Assembly: GCA_965224815.1 (NCBI GenBank)
Contig: CBDDAF010000003.1
Location: forward strand, 2,790,001 to 2,854,000
DNA length: 64,000 nt
Direction: 5' to 3'
DNA from: CAYPEL01 sp036479985
Lineage (GTDB): Bacteria > Pseudomonadota > Gammaproteobacteria > DSM-19610
Part shown: in pieces, positions 1 to 7,834 of the stretch
Layout of the letters: each line of letters starts with the position of its first letter
How positions within the stretch are numbered: position 1 is the stretch's first letter
Position numbers and translations under genes: made by a program
The notes under the pieces: model-generated
Told to the model about the DNA's origin: nothing
The model's input: only the letters and a program-made list of their open reading frames with translations
Databases searched by the model: none

Positions 1-372
1 AAGATGATTGGACATTTCAATCATCTGGATGTTTGGCATCCGGTTGTTGTAGATAGTAAATTAGTCGGTGATGGTACAGGTGTGGGCGCTGTTCGTGTAT
101 TGACACTTGGTAATGGCGCATCTATTACAGAAAAGTTACTTTCTCATGATAACACAGCGCATAGTTATTCTTATGCGATTACCGAATCGCCGCTGCCTGT
201 TGCTGACTATGAATCGACAATAAGTGTAATGCCTGCAGCTGATGGAAAATCCACTGTTAAATGGTCTTCTAGTTTTAACGCAAAAGGTGCCAGTGATGAA
301 GAAGCAAAGAAAACTATTTCAGGTATTTATGATGCTGGTTTGGATAGTCTGAATAAGCATTTCAACCAGTAA
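1..372 (+). CDS. SRPBCC (polyketide cyclase/START-like) family protein, 5' end outside window
   Basis: The reading frame is open to the first base of the window, so the N-terminus lies upstream and the ATG at position 4 is probably internal. The visible part has the pattern of bacterial SRPBCC proteins: a WHP segment after the first helix, a GVGAVR strand, a SYSYAI..PLPV strand and a C-terminal helix (residues about 98-120) with GIYDAGLDSL. These proteins form a helix-grip fold with a hydrophobic cavity that binds small ligands. The substrate cannot be told from the sequence, and no catalytic residue is diagnostic. The next gene starts 80 bases downstream. Confidence 0.8.
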   Translation, partial: KMIGHFNHLDVWHPVVVDSKLVGDGTGVGAVRVLTLGNGASITEKLLSHDNTAHSYSYAITESPLPVADYESTISVMPAADGKSTVKWSSSFNAKGASDEEAKKTISGIYDAGLDSLNKHFNQ

Positions 373-451
373 TAGGGTATGTATTTCGGGTGGCTGCGTA
401 TCTACAACATCATTGTGCCTTGCTTGGGTTAAATAATTAATTATTACAATA

Positions 452-673
452 ATGAGAGAAGTAGTTATTACAAAGGAACCCGTCGAGCTCTATAAGCTTC
501 TGAAATTCGAAGGCATGGTTTCTAGTGGTGGTGAAGCGAAATTGGTTATCTCCGATGGACAGGTTTTAGTTAATGCGGAGATTGAAACCAGAAAAAGAAA
601 AAAGATTGTTTCAGGTGATATTGTAGAGTTTGGGGATGAGAAGATTCGCGTTCGACTAATAGAGAATGGCTAA
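452..673 (+). CDS. YbcJ-like S4 RNA-binding protein
   Basis: A 73-residue protein that consists almost entirely of one S4 RNA-binding domain: ELYKLLKFEGMV, then SGGEAKLVISDGQVLVN and the basic ETRKRKKI..GD strand. The size and layout match the E. coli YbcJ family of small stand-alone S4 proteins, thought to bind structured RNA. It is probably cytoplasmic. The ribosome binding site is weak. A palindromic repeat begins about 10 bases after the stop, so the gene is probably monocistronic. The family call is firm; the RNA target is unknown. Confidence 0.85.
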   Translation: MREVVITKEPVELYKLLKFEGMVSSGGEAKLVISDGQVLVNAEIETRKRKKIVSGDIVEFGDEKIRVRLIENG

Positions 674-683
674 TGTACAGGTT

Positions 684-812
684 AAAGAACCTCTGATGTG
701 TTGTGCATCTTATCATTGTAAACAGTACAAATTCTGTAGGAGCGACTTTAGCCGCGATAGGGCGCGTAGTGTTCATCGCGGCTGAAGCCGCATCCTACAG
801 ATGCTCGCTAAT
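684..812. repeat. REP/MITE-like palindromic element, copy 1
   Basis: The core inverted repeat at 734-800 has a left arm CTGTAGGAGCGACTTTAGCC and a right arm that is its near complement (GGCTGAAGCCGCATCCTACAG spans 780-800), with a short spacer. The outer left end reads AAAGAACCTCTGATG, as in the other copies. The right end is degenerate. It lies between the S4 gene and the DUF2058 gene. Confidence 0.85.
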
Positions 813-833
813 TAAATATTGAAGGTAAGTGAC

Positions 834-1370
834 ATGGCAAACTCGTTTGGTGATCAGCTTGTAAAGGCGGGTCTGGTAAAAAGAGATCAGCTCAACAAGG
901 CCAAGAAGTCGAAGCATAAGCAGCGGAAACAGGAAAGTAAGAAGGTTTCGGCTGTTAATGAAACGGCAGTGGCAGCCCGGCAGGTTGCAGCTGAAAAGGC
1001 AGCGCGTGATAGTGAGCTTAACCTGCAGAGAAAAGAAGCGGCTGATCAAAAGGCGATTCAAGCGCAAATCCGTCAATTAATTGAATTAAACCGGCTGCCG
1101 AAGGATGACGGTGATGTAGGCTATAATTTTCAGGATGGCGCGGCGATAAAGAAAGTCTTTGTTACTCAAGAAATCCACAATAAACTGCAGCGGGGTTTCC
1201 TGATTATCGTCAAGTATGATGCTGGATATGAGGTGATTCCTTCCGTGGTGGCAGAGAAAATCAAGCTGCGTGATTCAGGCTGTATTATTAACAGCGCATC
1301 GGTTCAACCGGAAGAGGGAGAAGACGATCCATACGCAGACTACAAAGTTCCCGATGATTTGATGTGGTAG
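834..1370 (+). CDS. DUF2058 (YaiL-like) protein
   Basis: A 178-residue protein starting MANSFGDQLVKAGLV. I chose the ATG at 834 over one five codons upstream because a GAAGGTAAG ribosome binding site sits directly before it and because family members begin MANSL.DQLLKAG. A strongly basic, lysine- and glutamine-rich helix (residues 20-85) is followed by a compact C-terminal domain with IRQLIELNRLP and YNFQDG. This matches DUF2058, a nucleoid-associated or translation-linked family of unclear role. The gene begins right after a palindromic element, and the ferritin-like gene follows 39 bases later. Confidence 0.85.
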   Translation: MANSFGDQLVKAGLVKRDQLNKAKKSKHKQRKQESKKVSAVNETAVAARQVAAEKAARDSELNLQRKEAADQKAIQAQIRQLIELNRLPKDDGDVGYNFQDGAAIKKVFVTQEIHNKLQRGFLIIVKYDAGYEVIPSVVAEKIKLRDSGCIINSASVQPEEGEDDPYADYKVPDDLMW

Positions 1371-1409
1371 TCAATACGTAGAAAATAAACTATTACACTG
1401 GAGGTAAGT

Positions 1410-1697
1410 ATGTCTAACGAAGGTTATCACGAGTCAATTGAAGATCTGTCTAATGAAACGCGGGATATGCATCGCGCTATTACATCGCTGATGGAAGAGT
1501 TAGAGGCGGTGGACTGGTACAACCAACGTGTTGATGCATGTAAAGATAATGATCTTAAGGCAATCCTCGCTCATAACAGGGACGAAGAAAAGGAACATGC
1601 GGCCATGGTGCTGGAATGGATCAGGCGGAATGACCCTGCCTTTGACAAAGAATTGAAAGATTATATTTTTACTGATAAAACAATAGCGCATAAATAA
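1410..1697 (+). CDS. Encapsulated-ferritin-like (EncFtn-type) protein, short form
   Basis: A 95-residue, mostly helical protein that closely matches the core of encapsulated ferritins such as Rhodospirillum rubrum EncFtn. The signature MEELEAVDWYNQRVDA is followed by HNRDEEKEHAAM. The expected ferroxidase ligands are present at E30, E60 and H63, with the nearby E29, E32, W36 and Y37. In this family two monomers share a di-iron site and ten subunits form a ring. Family members packed into encapsulin shells carry a C-terminal LGIGSL-type targeting peptide. This protein stops at TDKTIAHK and lacks it, and there is no encapsulin gene nearby. It has a good GGAGG ribosome binding site. Confidence 0.88.
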   Translation: MSNEGYHESIEDLSNETRDMHRAITSLMEELEAVDWYNQRVDACKDNDLKAILAHNRDEEKEHAAMVLEWIRRNDPAFDKELKDYIFTDKTIAHK

Positions 1698-1741
1698 TCG
1701 CTCAGATAGATAATTAAATTAAACTCATCTCTGGAGTCAGT

Positions 1742-2011
1742 ATGAAAATACTGGTACGCAATATATCCCGTGATACAAAGGAAGCAGAACTATTAGCCTT
1801 GTTCGAAGAGCATGGGAAGGTGCAGTACTGCAAGCTTGTGATGGATAAAGTGACGGGCAAGTCCAAGGGTTTTGGTTTCGTTGAAATGCCCAACGCAGGT
1901 GAGGCTAAAGTGGCGATCAAAGCGCTTAATTACAAGGATATCGATGGTCTTAAAATTCGTGTGAAAAAATCCGAAAAGCGGGCAGCGAATGTTGATGGAA
2001 AGAAGGCTTAA
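1742..2011 (+). CDS. RRM-domain RNA-binding protein
   Basis: An 89-residue single RNA recognition motif. RNP2 is seen as KILVRNI at the N-terminus and RNP1 as KSKGFGFVEM near residues 40-49, where the two phenylalanines are the usual RNA-stacking residues. The C-terminus is short and basic (KKSEKRAANVDGKK). Small glycine-poor bacterial RRM proteins of this kind bind RNA and are often cold- or stress-induced. There is a clear GGAG ribosome binding site. It is 44 bases after the ferritin-like gene and just before the VF530 gene, probably co-transcribed. Confidence 0.9.
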   Translation: MKILVRNISRDTKEAELLALFEEHGKVQYCKLVMDKVTGKSKGFGFVEMPNAGEAKVAIKALNYKDIDGLKIRVKKSEKRAANVDGKKA

Positions 2012-2023
2012 TGATGCCTTGTT

Positions 2024-2275
2024 ATGAGTCTTAAATCAGATGACAGTAGTCACCGACCTCAACCAAATAATCCGTTGCATGGTGTGACATTGGAAATGAT
2101 CCTGACGCACCTGGTAGACCGCTATGACTGGGCAATGCTAGGTCAAAAAATTACTATAAAATGTTTTACCAATGATCCCAGTATTAAATCCAGCCTGAAG
2201 TTTTTGCGAAAAACCCCCTGGGCGAGAGAGAAAGTAGAAGCTTTGTATTTGGAGAGTCTGGAATCAACGGATTGA
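2024..2275 (+). CDS. VF530 (DUF2132) family protein
   Basis: An 83-residue protein with the pattern NNPLHGVTLEMILTHLVDRYDW..LG..I.I.CF..DPSIKSSLKFLRKTPWAREKVE, which is characteristic of the VF530/DUF2132 family. Family members have a small helical DNA-binding-like fold; their biological role is not known. It starts 12 bases after the RRM gene, and the next gene starts seven bases after its stop, so these small genes form one unit. Confidence 0.88.
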   Translation: MSLKSDDSSHRPQPNNPLHGVTLEMILTHLVDRYDWAMLGQKITIKCFTNDPSIKSSLKFLRKTPWAREKVEALYLESLESTD

Positions 2276-2282
2276 GTCGTAC

Positions 2283-2957
2283 ATGAGACCCTGGGTTTTG
2301 CTCGATAGCACACCAGTGCCAGGCAATGGCGGGGAGTTGCGTCTTTATCAACGTGGTGATGAATTCTCGATTATGGCCGTCGGGCAAGGTGAGTTAATGA
2401 ACAGCCGCGTCCATGGTTCCGAAGATGCTCTGGCGGAATGTGCGTGTGCCAGATTGGAAAATTGCGCGCAGCCGCGGTTACTCATTGGTGGTCTGGGCAT
2501 GGGGTTTACCCTGGCCGCTGCATTACGGCATGCAGGGAATCAAGCGCAATTTGTTGTTTCAGAATTAGTATCGGCTGTGGTGGAATGGAATAAGGGGCCG
2601 CTTGGTGCGCTTGCTGGATACCCACTCAAGGATACCCGTGTGACAGTGCGCGAAGTAGATGTTGCGAACATTCTAAAAGCTGATCAGAAAGCCTACGATG
2701 CAATTTTACTAGATGTGGATAACGGCCCGGAAGGACTAACTCGCAAGGAAAACGATTGGCTCTATAGTGTGGATGGATTAAGCGCAACTTACGCAGCACT
2801 GCGTCCTAAGGGTGTATTGGCTGTGTGGTCGGCCGGGTCTGATAAAGTATTTTCGCAACGGCTGCGAAAAACAGGATTCGAGGTAGAAGAAATGCGTGTG
2901 CGGGCACATGGCGGCAAAGGTGCGCGGCACATAATCTGGTTCGCCAGGCGTGATTAA
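2283..2957 (+). CDS. Spermidine synthase-like methyltransferase-fold protein
   Basis: A 224-residue protein with a Rossmann-like SAM or decarboxy-SAM binding fold. LLIGGLGMGFTLAAALRH is the glycine-rich motif I, VSELVSAVVEWN the acidic strand-2 motif, and YDAILLDVDNGPEGLT the motif-IV strand. This combination is found in bacterial proteins annotated as spermidine synthase-like. The usual aminopropyltransferase substrate residues are not obvious, so polyamine synthesis is not assured and it may methylate another substrate. It is seven bases downstream of the VF530 gene. Confidence 0.75.
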   Translation: MRPWVLLDSTPVPGNGGELRLYQRGDEFSIMAVGQGELMNSRVHGSEDALAECACARLENCAQPRLLIGGLGMGFTLAAALRHAGNQAQFVVSELVSAVVEWNKGPLGALAGYPLKDTRVTVREVDVANILKADQKAYDAILLDVDNGPEGLTRKENDWLYSVDGLSATYAALRPKGVLAVWSAGSDKVFSQRLRKTGFEVEEMRVRAHGGKGARHIIWFARRD

Positions 2958-2979
2958 AAGAACTCGCAAGTAGTGTTAA

Positions 2980-3366
2980 ATGAATGAAATGAAAATGGCG
3001 GTTTCCACGAATGTTCTGGGTGAACCTTTGTTACCTTGTAATGAAGACCCCGTCACCGGATTTTTCAGAGATGGCAAGTGCAACACATGCGAAGAGGATG
3101 TTGGTTCACATACGGTCTGTATTGAAGTGAGTCAGGCATTTCTTGAGTTCTCAAGATTTAGAGGAAATGATTTATCAACACCAGCCCCTGAATACGGCTT
3201 TCCGGGGTTACGACCGGGCGATGGCTGGTGTTTGTGTGCAGCCAGGTGGAAAGAGGCCTATGATAACGATATGGCACCTCGGGTATACTTAACAAAGACG
3301 CATATTGCTGCACTAGAAATTGTTCCTCTGGAACTGCTGAGAAAGTTTGCGGCAGACCTGAACTAG
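2980..3366 (+). CDS. DUF2237 family protein
   Basis: A 128-residue protein with the DUF2237 hallmarks NVLG.PL..C...P.TGFFRDG.C.T, DVGSHTVC, the GNDLSTP segment, then FPGL.PGD.WCLCA.RW.EA and L..TH..AL..VPLE.L..FA. It has conserved cysteines (CNTC near residue 32, WCLC near residue 83). The function is unknown; the cysteine pattern suggests a redox or metal role, which is inference only. It lies 22 bases after the spermidine-synthase-like gene and is probably the last gene of that run. Confidence 0.88.
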   Translation: MNEMKMAVSTNVLGEPLLPCNEDPVTGFFRDGKCNTCEEDVGSHTVCIEVSQAFLEFSRFRGNDLSTPAPEYGFPGLRPGDGWCLCAARWKEAYDNDMAPRVYLTKTHIAALEIVPLELLRKFAADLN

Positions 3367-3437
3367 CGATTAATCGAATCGACCCCGCTTATATTCGAGT
3401 ATTATGACAGTATATCCGTAGCCAGGATTTAAATTTA

Positions 3438-3902
3438 TTGATCAGACTGAGTCTATATAAAATCTTGAAATCAGTAAAACACGCCCTGTTAAATATTGTT
3501 CAAACTATTATTATACTTATCTTATCCATGCCTGTTATCGCGAACCCAAAATCACTCGTGCCTTGTCCTGACAAGCCAAACTGCGTATCAAGTCAATCGA
3601 TAGACAATGCGCATTTTATTGAGCCTATTCATTATACAGGATCAGTTGACGAAGCCTGGCAGCAGCTGATGTATATTTTAAAGTCTACAAAACGAACAAA
3701 GATTGTCGAGCACCTGGAGTTGTATCTGCATGTAGAAGCAACCAGCCTGATTTTTCGCTTTGTAGATGATGTTGAGTTTTTAATATCACCGGATGAAAAT
3801 ATTATTCATGTCCGGTCGGCCTCAAGAATAGGGCGTAGTGATTGGGGCGTAAATCGGAAGCGGATTGAACGAATACGAAAGGCATTTGTTAAAAATAATT
3901 GA
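3438..3902 (+). CDS. DUF1499 family exported protein
   Basis: A 154-residue protein. After an N-terminal hydrophobic segment (ALLNIVQTIIILILSMPVIA, a likely signal peptide or anchor) the DUF1499 signature appears: PCPDKPNCVSSQ, then IHYTG, RFVDDVEFL, IHVRSASRIGRSDWGVN and R.E.IR. The start is a TTG with a weak AGGA sequence upstream. An ATG at 3529 would remove the signal segment and is less likely. DUF1499 is of unknown function and is usually periplasmic or membrane-associated. Confidence 0.8.
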   Translation: MIRLSLYKILKSVKHALLNIVQTIIILILSMPVIANPKSLVPCPDKPNCVSSQSIDNAHFIEPIHYTGSVDEAWQQLMYILKSTKRTKIVEHLELYLHVEATSLIFRFVDDVEFLISPDENIIHVRSASRIGRSDWGVNRKRIERIRKAFVKNN

Positions 3903-3926
3903 AGCTAATATTATTTCTAGTTAATC

Positions 3927-4388
3927 ATGCCCGATACCGATCGTGCTAATGTTATCGCACCCCCTCCGATTATATTTGCGGTGTCGATCCTAATTGGGTC
4001 GCTGCTGGATAAAGTTGTACCGTTGGGTGCCTGGAAAATCAGCGGGACTATTCCAGGTGTGTTGTTGATAGGTACCGGTATTTTATTAGCGGCTACCTGT
4101 ATTCGCTATTTCCGTAAGGCGGGGACGACTGCAAATCCTTATAGTGCGACCGAAGCCATTAGTTCTTCCGGGCCATATCGCTTTAGCCGTAATCCCATGT
4201 ATTTGTCACTTGGATTAATACAGCTCGGAATAAGCCTGTTATTGAATAGTGTATGGGTTATGGTGATGATTCTGCCTGCACTGATAGTGCTTCATTATGG
4301 TGTCATTTTGCGTGAAGAGCGCTACCTTGAAGCGAAATTCACTGATCAATATCGGCAATATAAAAACAGAGTGCGCCGATGGTTTTGA
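3927..4388 (+). CDS. Isoprenylcysteine carboxyl methyltransferase (ICMT/PEMT)-like membrane protein
   Basis: A 153-residue integral membrane protein with about four hydrophobic segments and the C-terminal ICMT/PEMT core: GPYRFSRNPMYLSLGL, then REERYLEAKFTDQYRQYKNRVRRW. The RNPMY and EE..L...F...Y..Y motifs bind SAM at the membrane surface in this family. Bacterial members methylate unknown acceptors, so the substrate is not predictable. The stop is three bases before the next start, so the gene is translationally close to the radical SAM gene. Confidence 0.88.
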   Translation: MPDTDRANVIAPPPIIFAVSILIGSLLDKVVPLGAWKISGTIPGVLLIGTGILLAATCIRYFRKAGTTANPYSATEAISSSGPYRFSRNPMYLSLGLIQLGISLLLNSVWVMVMILPALIVLHYGVILREERYLEAKFTDQYRQYKNRVRRWF

Positions 4389-4391
4389 TGT

Positions 4392-5453
4392 ATGACTAAA
4401 GCCCAAAGCACTATAAAAGGCCGCGGTGTCGCAACTAATCCGGCTAATCGTTTTCACGTAAAGCACAGTGATGCTTTTGATGATGGCTGGCATCAAGATG
4501 AACCGGACAAGCCGGTCACTGAATTGTACCTGGATAATAGCCGTTCGATTATTAACTATAACCAGTCACCGGATATTCCCTTTGATCGTTCTATCAATCC
4601 TTACCGGGGCTGCGAACACGGTTGCATGTATTGTTTTGCGCGTCCAACACACGCCTATCTGGATTGTTCACCCGGACTGGATTTTGAGACAAAAATATTT
4701 TACAAACCCAATGCAGTTGAATTGCTAGAGAAAGAACTGGCAGCGAAGAAATATCGTTGTGCGTCTATTGCACTTGGAATTAATACCGATAGCTATCAAC
4801 CGGTAGAACGTAAATTACAGATAACCCGTAGTATTCTCGAAGTGCTCAGCCGCTGTTCACACCCCGTCAGTATTGTGACCAAATCGGCTATGGTTGAGCG
4901 TGATTTTGACCTGCTTGTACCCATGGCTGAAAAGAATTTGGTGCATATAATGGTATCGGTTACGACACTGGATGCAGATCTTGCACGCGCGATGGAACCA
5001 CGTGCAGCTGCGCCTCATCGCCGCCTGTCACTGATAGAAAATTTAAGTAAGGCGGGTATTCCTGTAGGCGTGCTGGTTGCGCCGGTGATTCCGGTGCTCA
5101 ATGATAATGAGATAGAAAAGATACTCGATACAGTCAGAAATGCGGGTGCATTGACGGCCGGTTATGTCATGATTCGGCTGCCGCATGAGGTCAAGGAATT
5201 GTTTAAAGAATGGTTGGATAACCATGTGCCTCTGAAAGCAGAGCACATCATGAACCGGATCCGCGATTTACGTGGTGGTAAGGAATATAACGCGGACTTT
5301 GATCAACGCATGCGTGGTACCGGTGTATTCGCTGAATTGATAGAGCAACGTTTTTCTATGGCGTACAAAAAACTGGGGTTTCCCGGCATGCCTGATTTTG
5401 ATTGCAGCCAGTTTGTACCACCGGGCGGAGATAAACAGTTTTCATTATTCTAG
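4392..5453 (+). CDS. PA0069-family radical SAM protein
   Basis: A 353-residue radical SAM enzyme with the [4Fe-4S] motif C74-x3-C78-x2-C81 in YRGCEHGCMYCFARP. INPYRGCEHGC and the N-terminal KGRGV..NP..RF segment are characteristic of the PA0069 family, relatives of spore photoproduct lyase often labelled as DNA repair photolyases. The typical C-terminal tail with MRGTG and FPG is present. The real substrate is not established for this family. It starts three bases after the ICMT-like gene and is followed by a palindromic element. Confidence 0.9.
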   Translation: MTKAQSTIKGRGVATNPANRFHVKHSDAFDDGWHQDEPDKPVTELYLDNSRSIINYNQSPDIPFDRSINPYRGCEHGCMYCFARPTHAYLDCSPGLDFETKIFYKPNAVELLEKELAAKKYRCASIALGINTDSYQPVERKLQITRSILEVLSRCSHPVSIVTKSAMVERDFDLLVPMAEKNLVHIMVSVTTLDADLARAMEPRAAAPHRRLSLIENLSKAGIPVGVLVAPVIPVLNDNEIEKILDTVRNAGALTAGYVMIRLPHEVKELFKEWLDNHVPLKAEHIMNRIRDLRGGKEYNADFDQRMRGTGVFAELIEQRFSMAYKKLGFPGMPDFDCSQFVPPGGDKQFSLF

Positions 5454-5541
5454 GGGCTTTCTGATTTATTAGCATGTATCTGTAGGAGCGGTTTTAGCCG
5501 CGATAGGGTGCGGTGTTCATCGCGGCTGAAGCCGCTCCTAC
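5454..5541. repeat. REP/MITE-like palindromic element, copy 2
   Basis: The core inverted repeat at 5481-5541 (TGTAGGAGCGGTTTTAGCCG and its complement GGCTGAAGCCGCTCCTAC) lies between convergent genes. The left outer end GGGGCTTTCTGATTTATTAG resembles the ends of other copies; the right end is not recognisable. Its position between convergent genes would also suit a bidirectional transcript end. Confidence 0.85.
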
Positions 5542-5577
5542 GGGGTTTGTAATGTTCTCTATGATCTTGTGCGGTGG

Positions 5578-6243
5578 TTAGTGGTATTTGTTTATCTCTT
5601 CCTGAATGTCTTCCAGACTTTCAACAGCCACATCCCGCACGGATATTTCAGGATCTTGTGCCAGGTCTTTCAATATATCTATCGCTTCCGGATTGTGTGT
5701 CAGACTGAGAAAATGACAGGCATCACTGCGCACGCGCGGGTCTTCATTTTCGCTTAGTGCCCGCAGACTATCAAAATGGTTATTTAAAATTTCGGTGGCT
5801 TCATAGGATTCTATAATGGCACTTACTCCAATACGTATGATCAGCTCAGCATCTTTGTCAGATGCAAGGATTAATAAAGCTTCTATGGCATCTGGCTGGT
5901 CTTTTACAAACTGGATAACTTTATCCAGTTTGCCTTCCTTGAGTAATTCCTCAAAGTATCGCGCTGTGCCAGTCATGCTGTTGGCGCGTTGAGCCCAGCT
6001 GCGTAATTCAGCCGGTGAGCGCAATCCTTCTAGCTCAAACGGCCCAAGTTTTACCCAGGGTGCTGCACGCACATTAAATTCGGCTGCCCGTTCGGGGTGC
6101 AAAGCAATATCTACAACTTCGAGTTTTCCGATCAGGCCCTGATTGACCAGATCATCGAGTCCTCGCAATACGGTAGGGCAGTGTGGACAACCTGGCGTCG
6201 TGAGTAATAGGGCGTCTGGTGGGGTTATTACGTTTTTTGACAT
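5578..6243 (-). CDS. Thioredoxin-fold plus HEAT-repeat protein
   Basis: A 221-residue protein with two parts. Residues 10-80 form a thioredoxin/glutaredoxin-like fold with a CPHC motif (TTPGCPHCPTVLRGLDDLV) and a cis-proline region (VRAAPWVKLG). Residues 110-215 form a helical HEAT-like repeat region, with repeated patterns such as ILASDKDAELIIRIGV and LAQDPEISVRDVAVESL. The combination suggests a redox domain docked on a protein-binding scaffold. It has no signal peptide and is probably cytoplasmic. It is divergent from msrA, with 63 bases between the two starts, so the pair could share a regulatory region. Confidence 0.8.
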   Translation of the reverse strand: MSKNVITPPDALLLTTPGCPHCPTVLRGLDDLVNQGLIGKLEVVDIALHPERAAEFNVRAAPWVKLGPFELEGLRSPAELRSWAQRANSMTGTARYFEELLKEGKLDKVIQFVKDQPDAIEALLILASDKDAELIIRIGVSAIIESYEATEILNNHFDSLRALSENEDPRVRSDACHFLSLTHNPEAIDILKDLAQDPEISVRDVAVESLEDIQEEINKYH

Positions 6244-6306
6244 TGTTGAATCTCGTTGTGAACCGCTACTATATACTGATCAGGGTCAGTTGTTCAGGAG
6301 TCTATT

Positions 6307-6942
6307 ATGCCAGGGTTTCATAAGTCGTTTGAAATGCCATCACAAGACGGGGCTTTACCAGGCCGTGTGGAAAAAATGCCGGTATCTGCGACACATTTTG
6401 TCAACGGTCATTCCATCAGTCCGCCTTTCCCAGATGATATGCAACAAATCATATTTGGCATGGGTTGTTTCTGGGGTGTGGAAAAAGTCTTTTGGCGGCA
6501 GCAGGGTGTTTATACGACCGCCGTTGGTTATGCGGCGGGTTACACACCTAATCCGACTTATGATGAAATCTGTACCGGACAGACTGGGCATAATGAAGTG
6601 GTGATGGTGGTGTTCGATCCTGAAATTATCAGCTATCAGCTTTTATTAAAAGCCTTTTGGGAAGGTCATAACCCAACGCAAGGTATGCGCCAGGGTAATG
6701 ATGCCGGAACCCAATATCGTTCGGGTATTTATGTTTTTAATGATGAACAGCGTGAACAGGCCGAAGCTTCAAAACGAGCCTACCAGCAGGCGTTGACTGA
6801 ACGAGACTGTGGAATTATTTCTACTGAAATTCTCGATGCGCCCGTGTTTTATTATGCTGAGGATTATCACCAACAGTATCTAGCGAAGAATCCGAATGGG
6901 TATTGTGGTCTGGGTGGATTGGGTGTTCCTGCAACGATTTAG
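6307..6942 (+). CDS. msrA: Peptide methionine sulfoxide reductase MsrA
   Basis: A 211-residue MsrA that reduces the S-epimer of methionine sulfoxide in proteins. The catalytic Cys54 is in GMGCFWGVEKVFW, followed by the GYAAG, TGHNEVV and FWEGHNPTQG segments and the C-terminal YCGLGG with a resolving cysteine. The length and the roughly 45-residue N-terminal extension match the long (E. coli-like) MsrA type. It is divergent from the thioredoxin-HEAT gene, which may supply reducing power; that link is inference. A MITE-like repeat begins directly at its stop codon. Confidence 0.95.
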   Translation: MPGFHKSFEMPSQDGALPGRVEKMPVSATHFVNGHSISPPFPDDMQQIIFGMGCFWGVEKVFWRQQGVYTTAVGYAAGYTPNPTYDEICTGQTGHNEVVMVVFDPEIISYQLLLKAFWEGHNPTQGMRQGNDAGTQYRSGIYVFNDEQREQAEASKRAYQQALTERDCGIISTEILDAPVFYYAEDYHQQYLAKNPNGYCGLGGLGVPATI

Positions 6943-7086
6943 AGAAGCTTTGATTAAATTTGTGCATCTTGTCATTGGGAAGAGTGCAATTGCTGTAGGA
7001 GCGGCTTCAGCCGCGATAGGGCGCTGCACATTCATCGCGGCTAAAGCCGCTCCTACAGATGCTTGCAAATTAATCAGAGGTTCTTT
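6943..7086. repeat. REP/MITE-like palindromic element, copy 3 (near full length)
   Basis: One of the best complete copies. The left end is AGAAGCTTTGATTAAATTTG, the right end is AAATTAATCAGAGGTTCTTT, and the core inverted repeat is at 6993-7058 (CTGTAGGAGCGGCTTCAGCC and complement). It abuts the msrA stop codon and ends just before the ribosome binding region of the CDGSH gene. Confidence 0.88.
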
Positions 7087-7103
7087 AATGAAGAGAAATT
7101 CTT

Positions 7104-7517
7104 ATGATCAATAATAATCAAATAAAAGTACGCGCTGACGGCCCGTTACTCTGCACAGGTCAAATCGAAATTTATAATGCAGACGGAGATCTGTTACAGA
7201 AAACAGATGATGCCGTGTTATGCCGTTGTGGTCATTCATCAGATAAACCCTTGTGCGACGGCAGCCATAAAAACACCGGGTTTAAACACGATGGTTGTTT
7301 TAGCGATGACAAGACCGAAACGCTGGATGAAGCGGGGCCATTAAAAATCACAGTCAGAAAAAATGCCATGCTGATTGCTATTGGGCCAACGCATATTTTT
7401 AGTGCAGATGGGAGCTGTGAAACAACCCGTAACAAAGTGGCATTGTGCCGTTGTGGCGAGTCAGCTAAAAAACCCTTTTGCGATATCAGTCATAAGCATT
7501 GTAATTTTCGCGATTAG
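7104..7517 (+). CDS. Double CDGSH iron-sulfur domain protein
   Basis: A 137-residue protein with two CDGSH-type [2Fe-2S] motifs: CRCGHSSDKPLCDGSH in the first half and CRCGESAKKPFCDISH near the C-terminus. The second has Ile in place of Gly, but the three Cys and one His ligands are kept. The N-terminal strand segment (RADGPLLCTGQIEIYNADG) is usual in bacterial members. MitoNEET-like proteins of this type transfer electrons or iron-sulfur clusters. The partner is unknown; the proximity to msrA suggests a redox-stress setting. Confidence 0.9.
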   Translation: MINNNQIKVRADGPLLCTGQIEIYNADGDLLQKTDDAVLCRCGHSSDKPLCDGSHKNTGFKHDGCFSDDKTETLDEAGPLKITVRKNAMLIAIGPTHIFSADGSCETTRNKVALCRCGESAKKPFCDISHKHCNFRD

Positions 7518-7834
7518 TAGCCAGGTGGATCAGATTTACCACTTTAATCTGTCAAAATCCCGTCTTTTTCTCGATGGTACTAGTTACCAGCATAAATATT
7601 CATTTATGCTATTAAAACCATAAAGATACACGCTAAACACTAACTGTATCCACGCCATTATGTCCATTTATTCTACCAGCATAGGGTGGTTACGGACTAA
7701 AGACTTAGATTCCTGAGTCGCCAAATTATTCAATCGATAACGTTTCTAATACGGTACATTAAGGTTAAGGACGATCAACCTAATGGATAGGTTATTGCAG
7801 ATTTTCGTAGTAATAACTGGTTTGAGGTAATCCT
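7518..7834. other. Intergenic region upstream of the Sel1-trypsin gene
   Basis: 317 bases without a gene or a recognised repeat. The only notable site is the GAGGTAATCCT ribosome binding sequence before the GTG start at 7835. Several AT-rich tracts could hold a promoter, but I cannot single one out. Confidence 0.4.

Noticed and set aside
6143..6604. A 153-codon plus-strand frame before and across msrA
   Set aside because: It overlaps the thioredoxin-HEAT gene in antisense and msrA in another frame; both of those are well supported.
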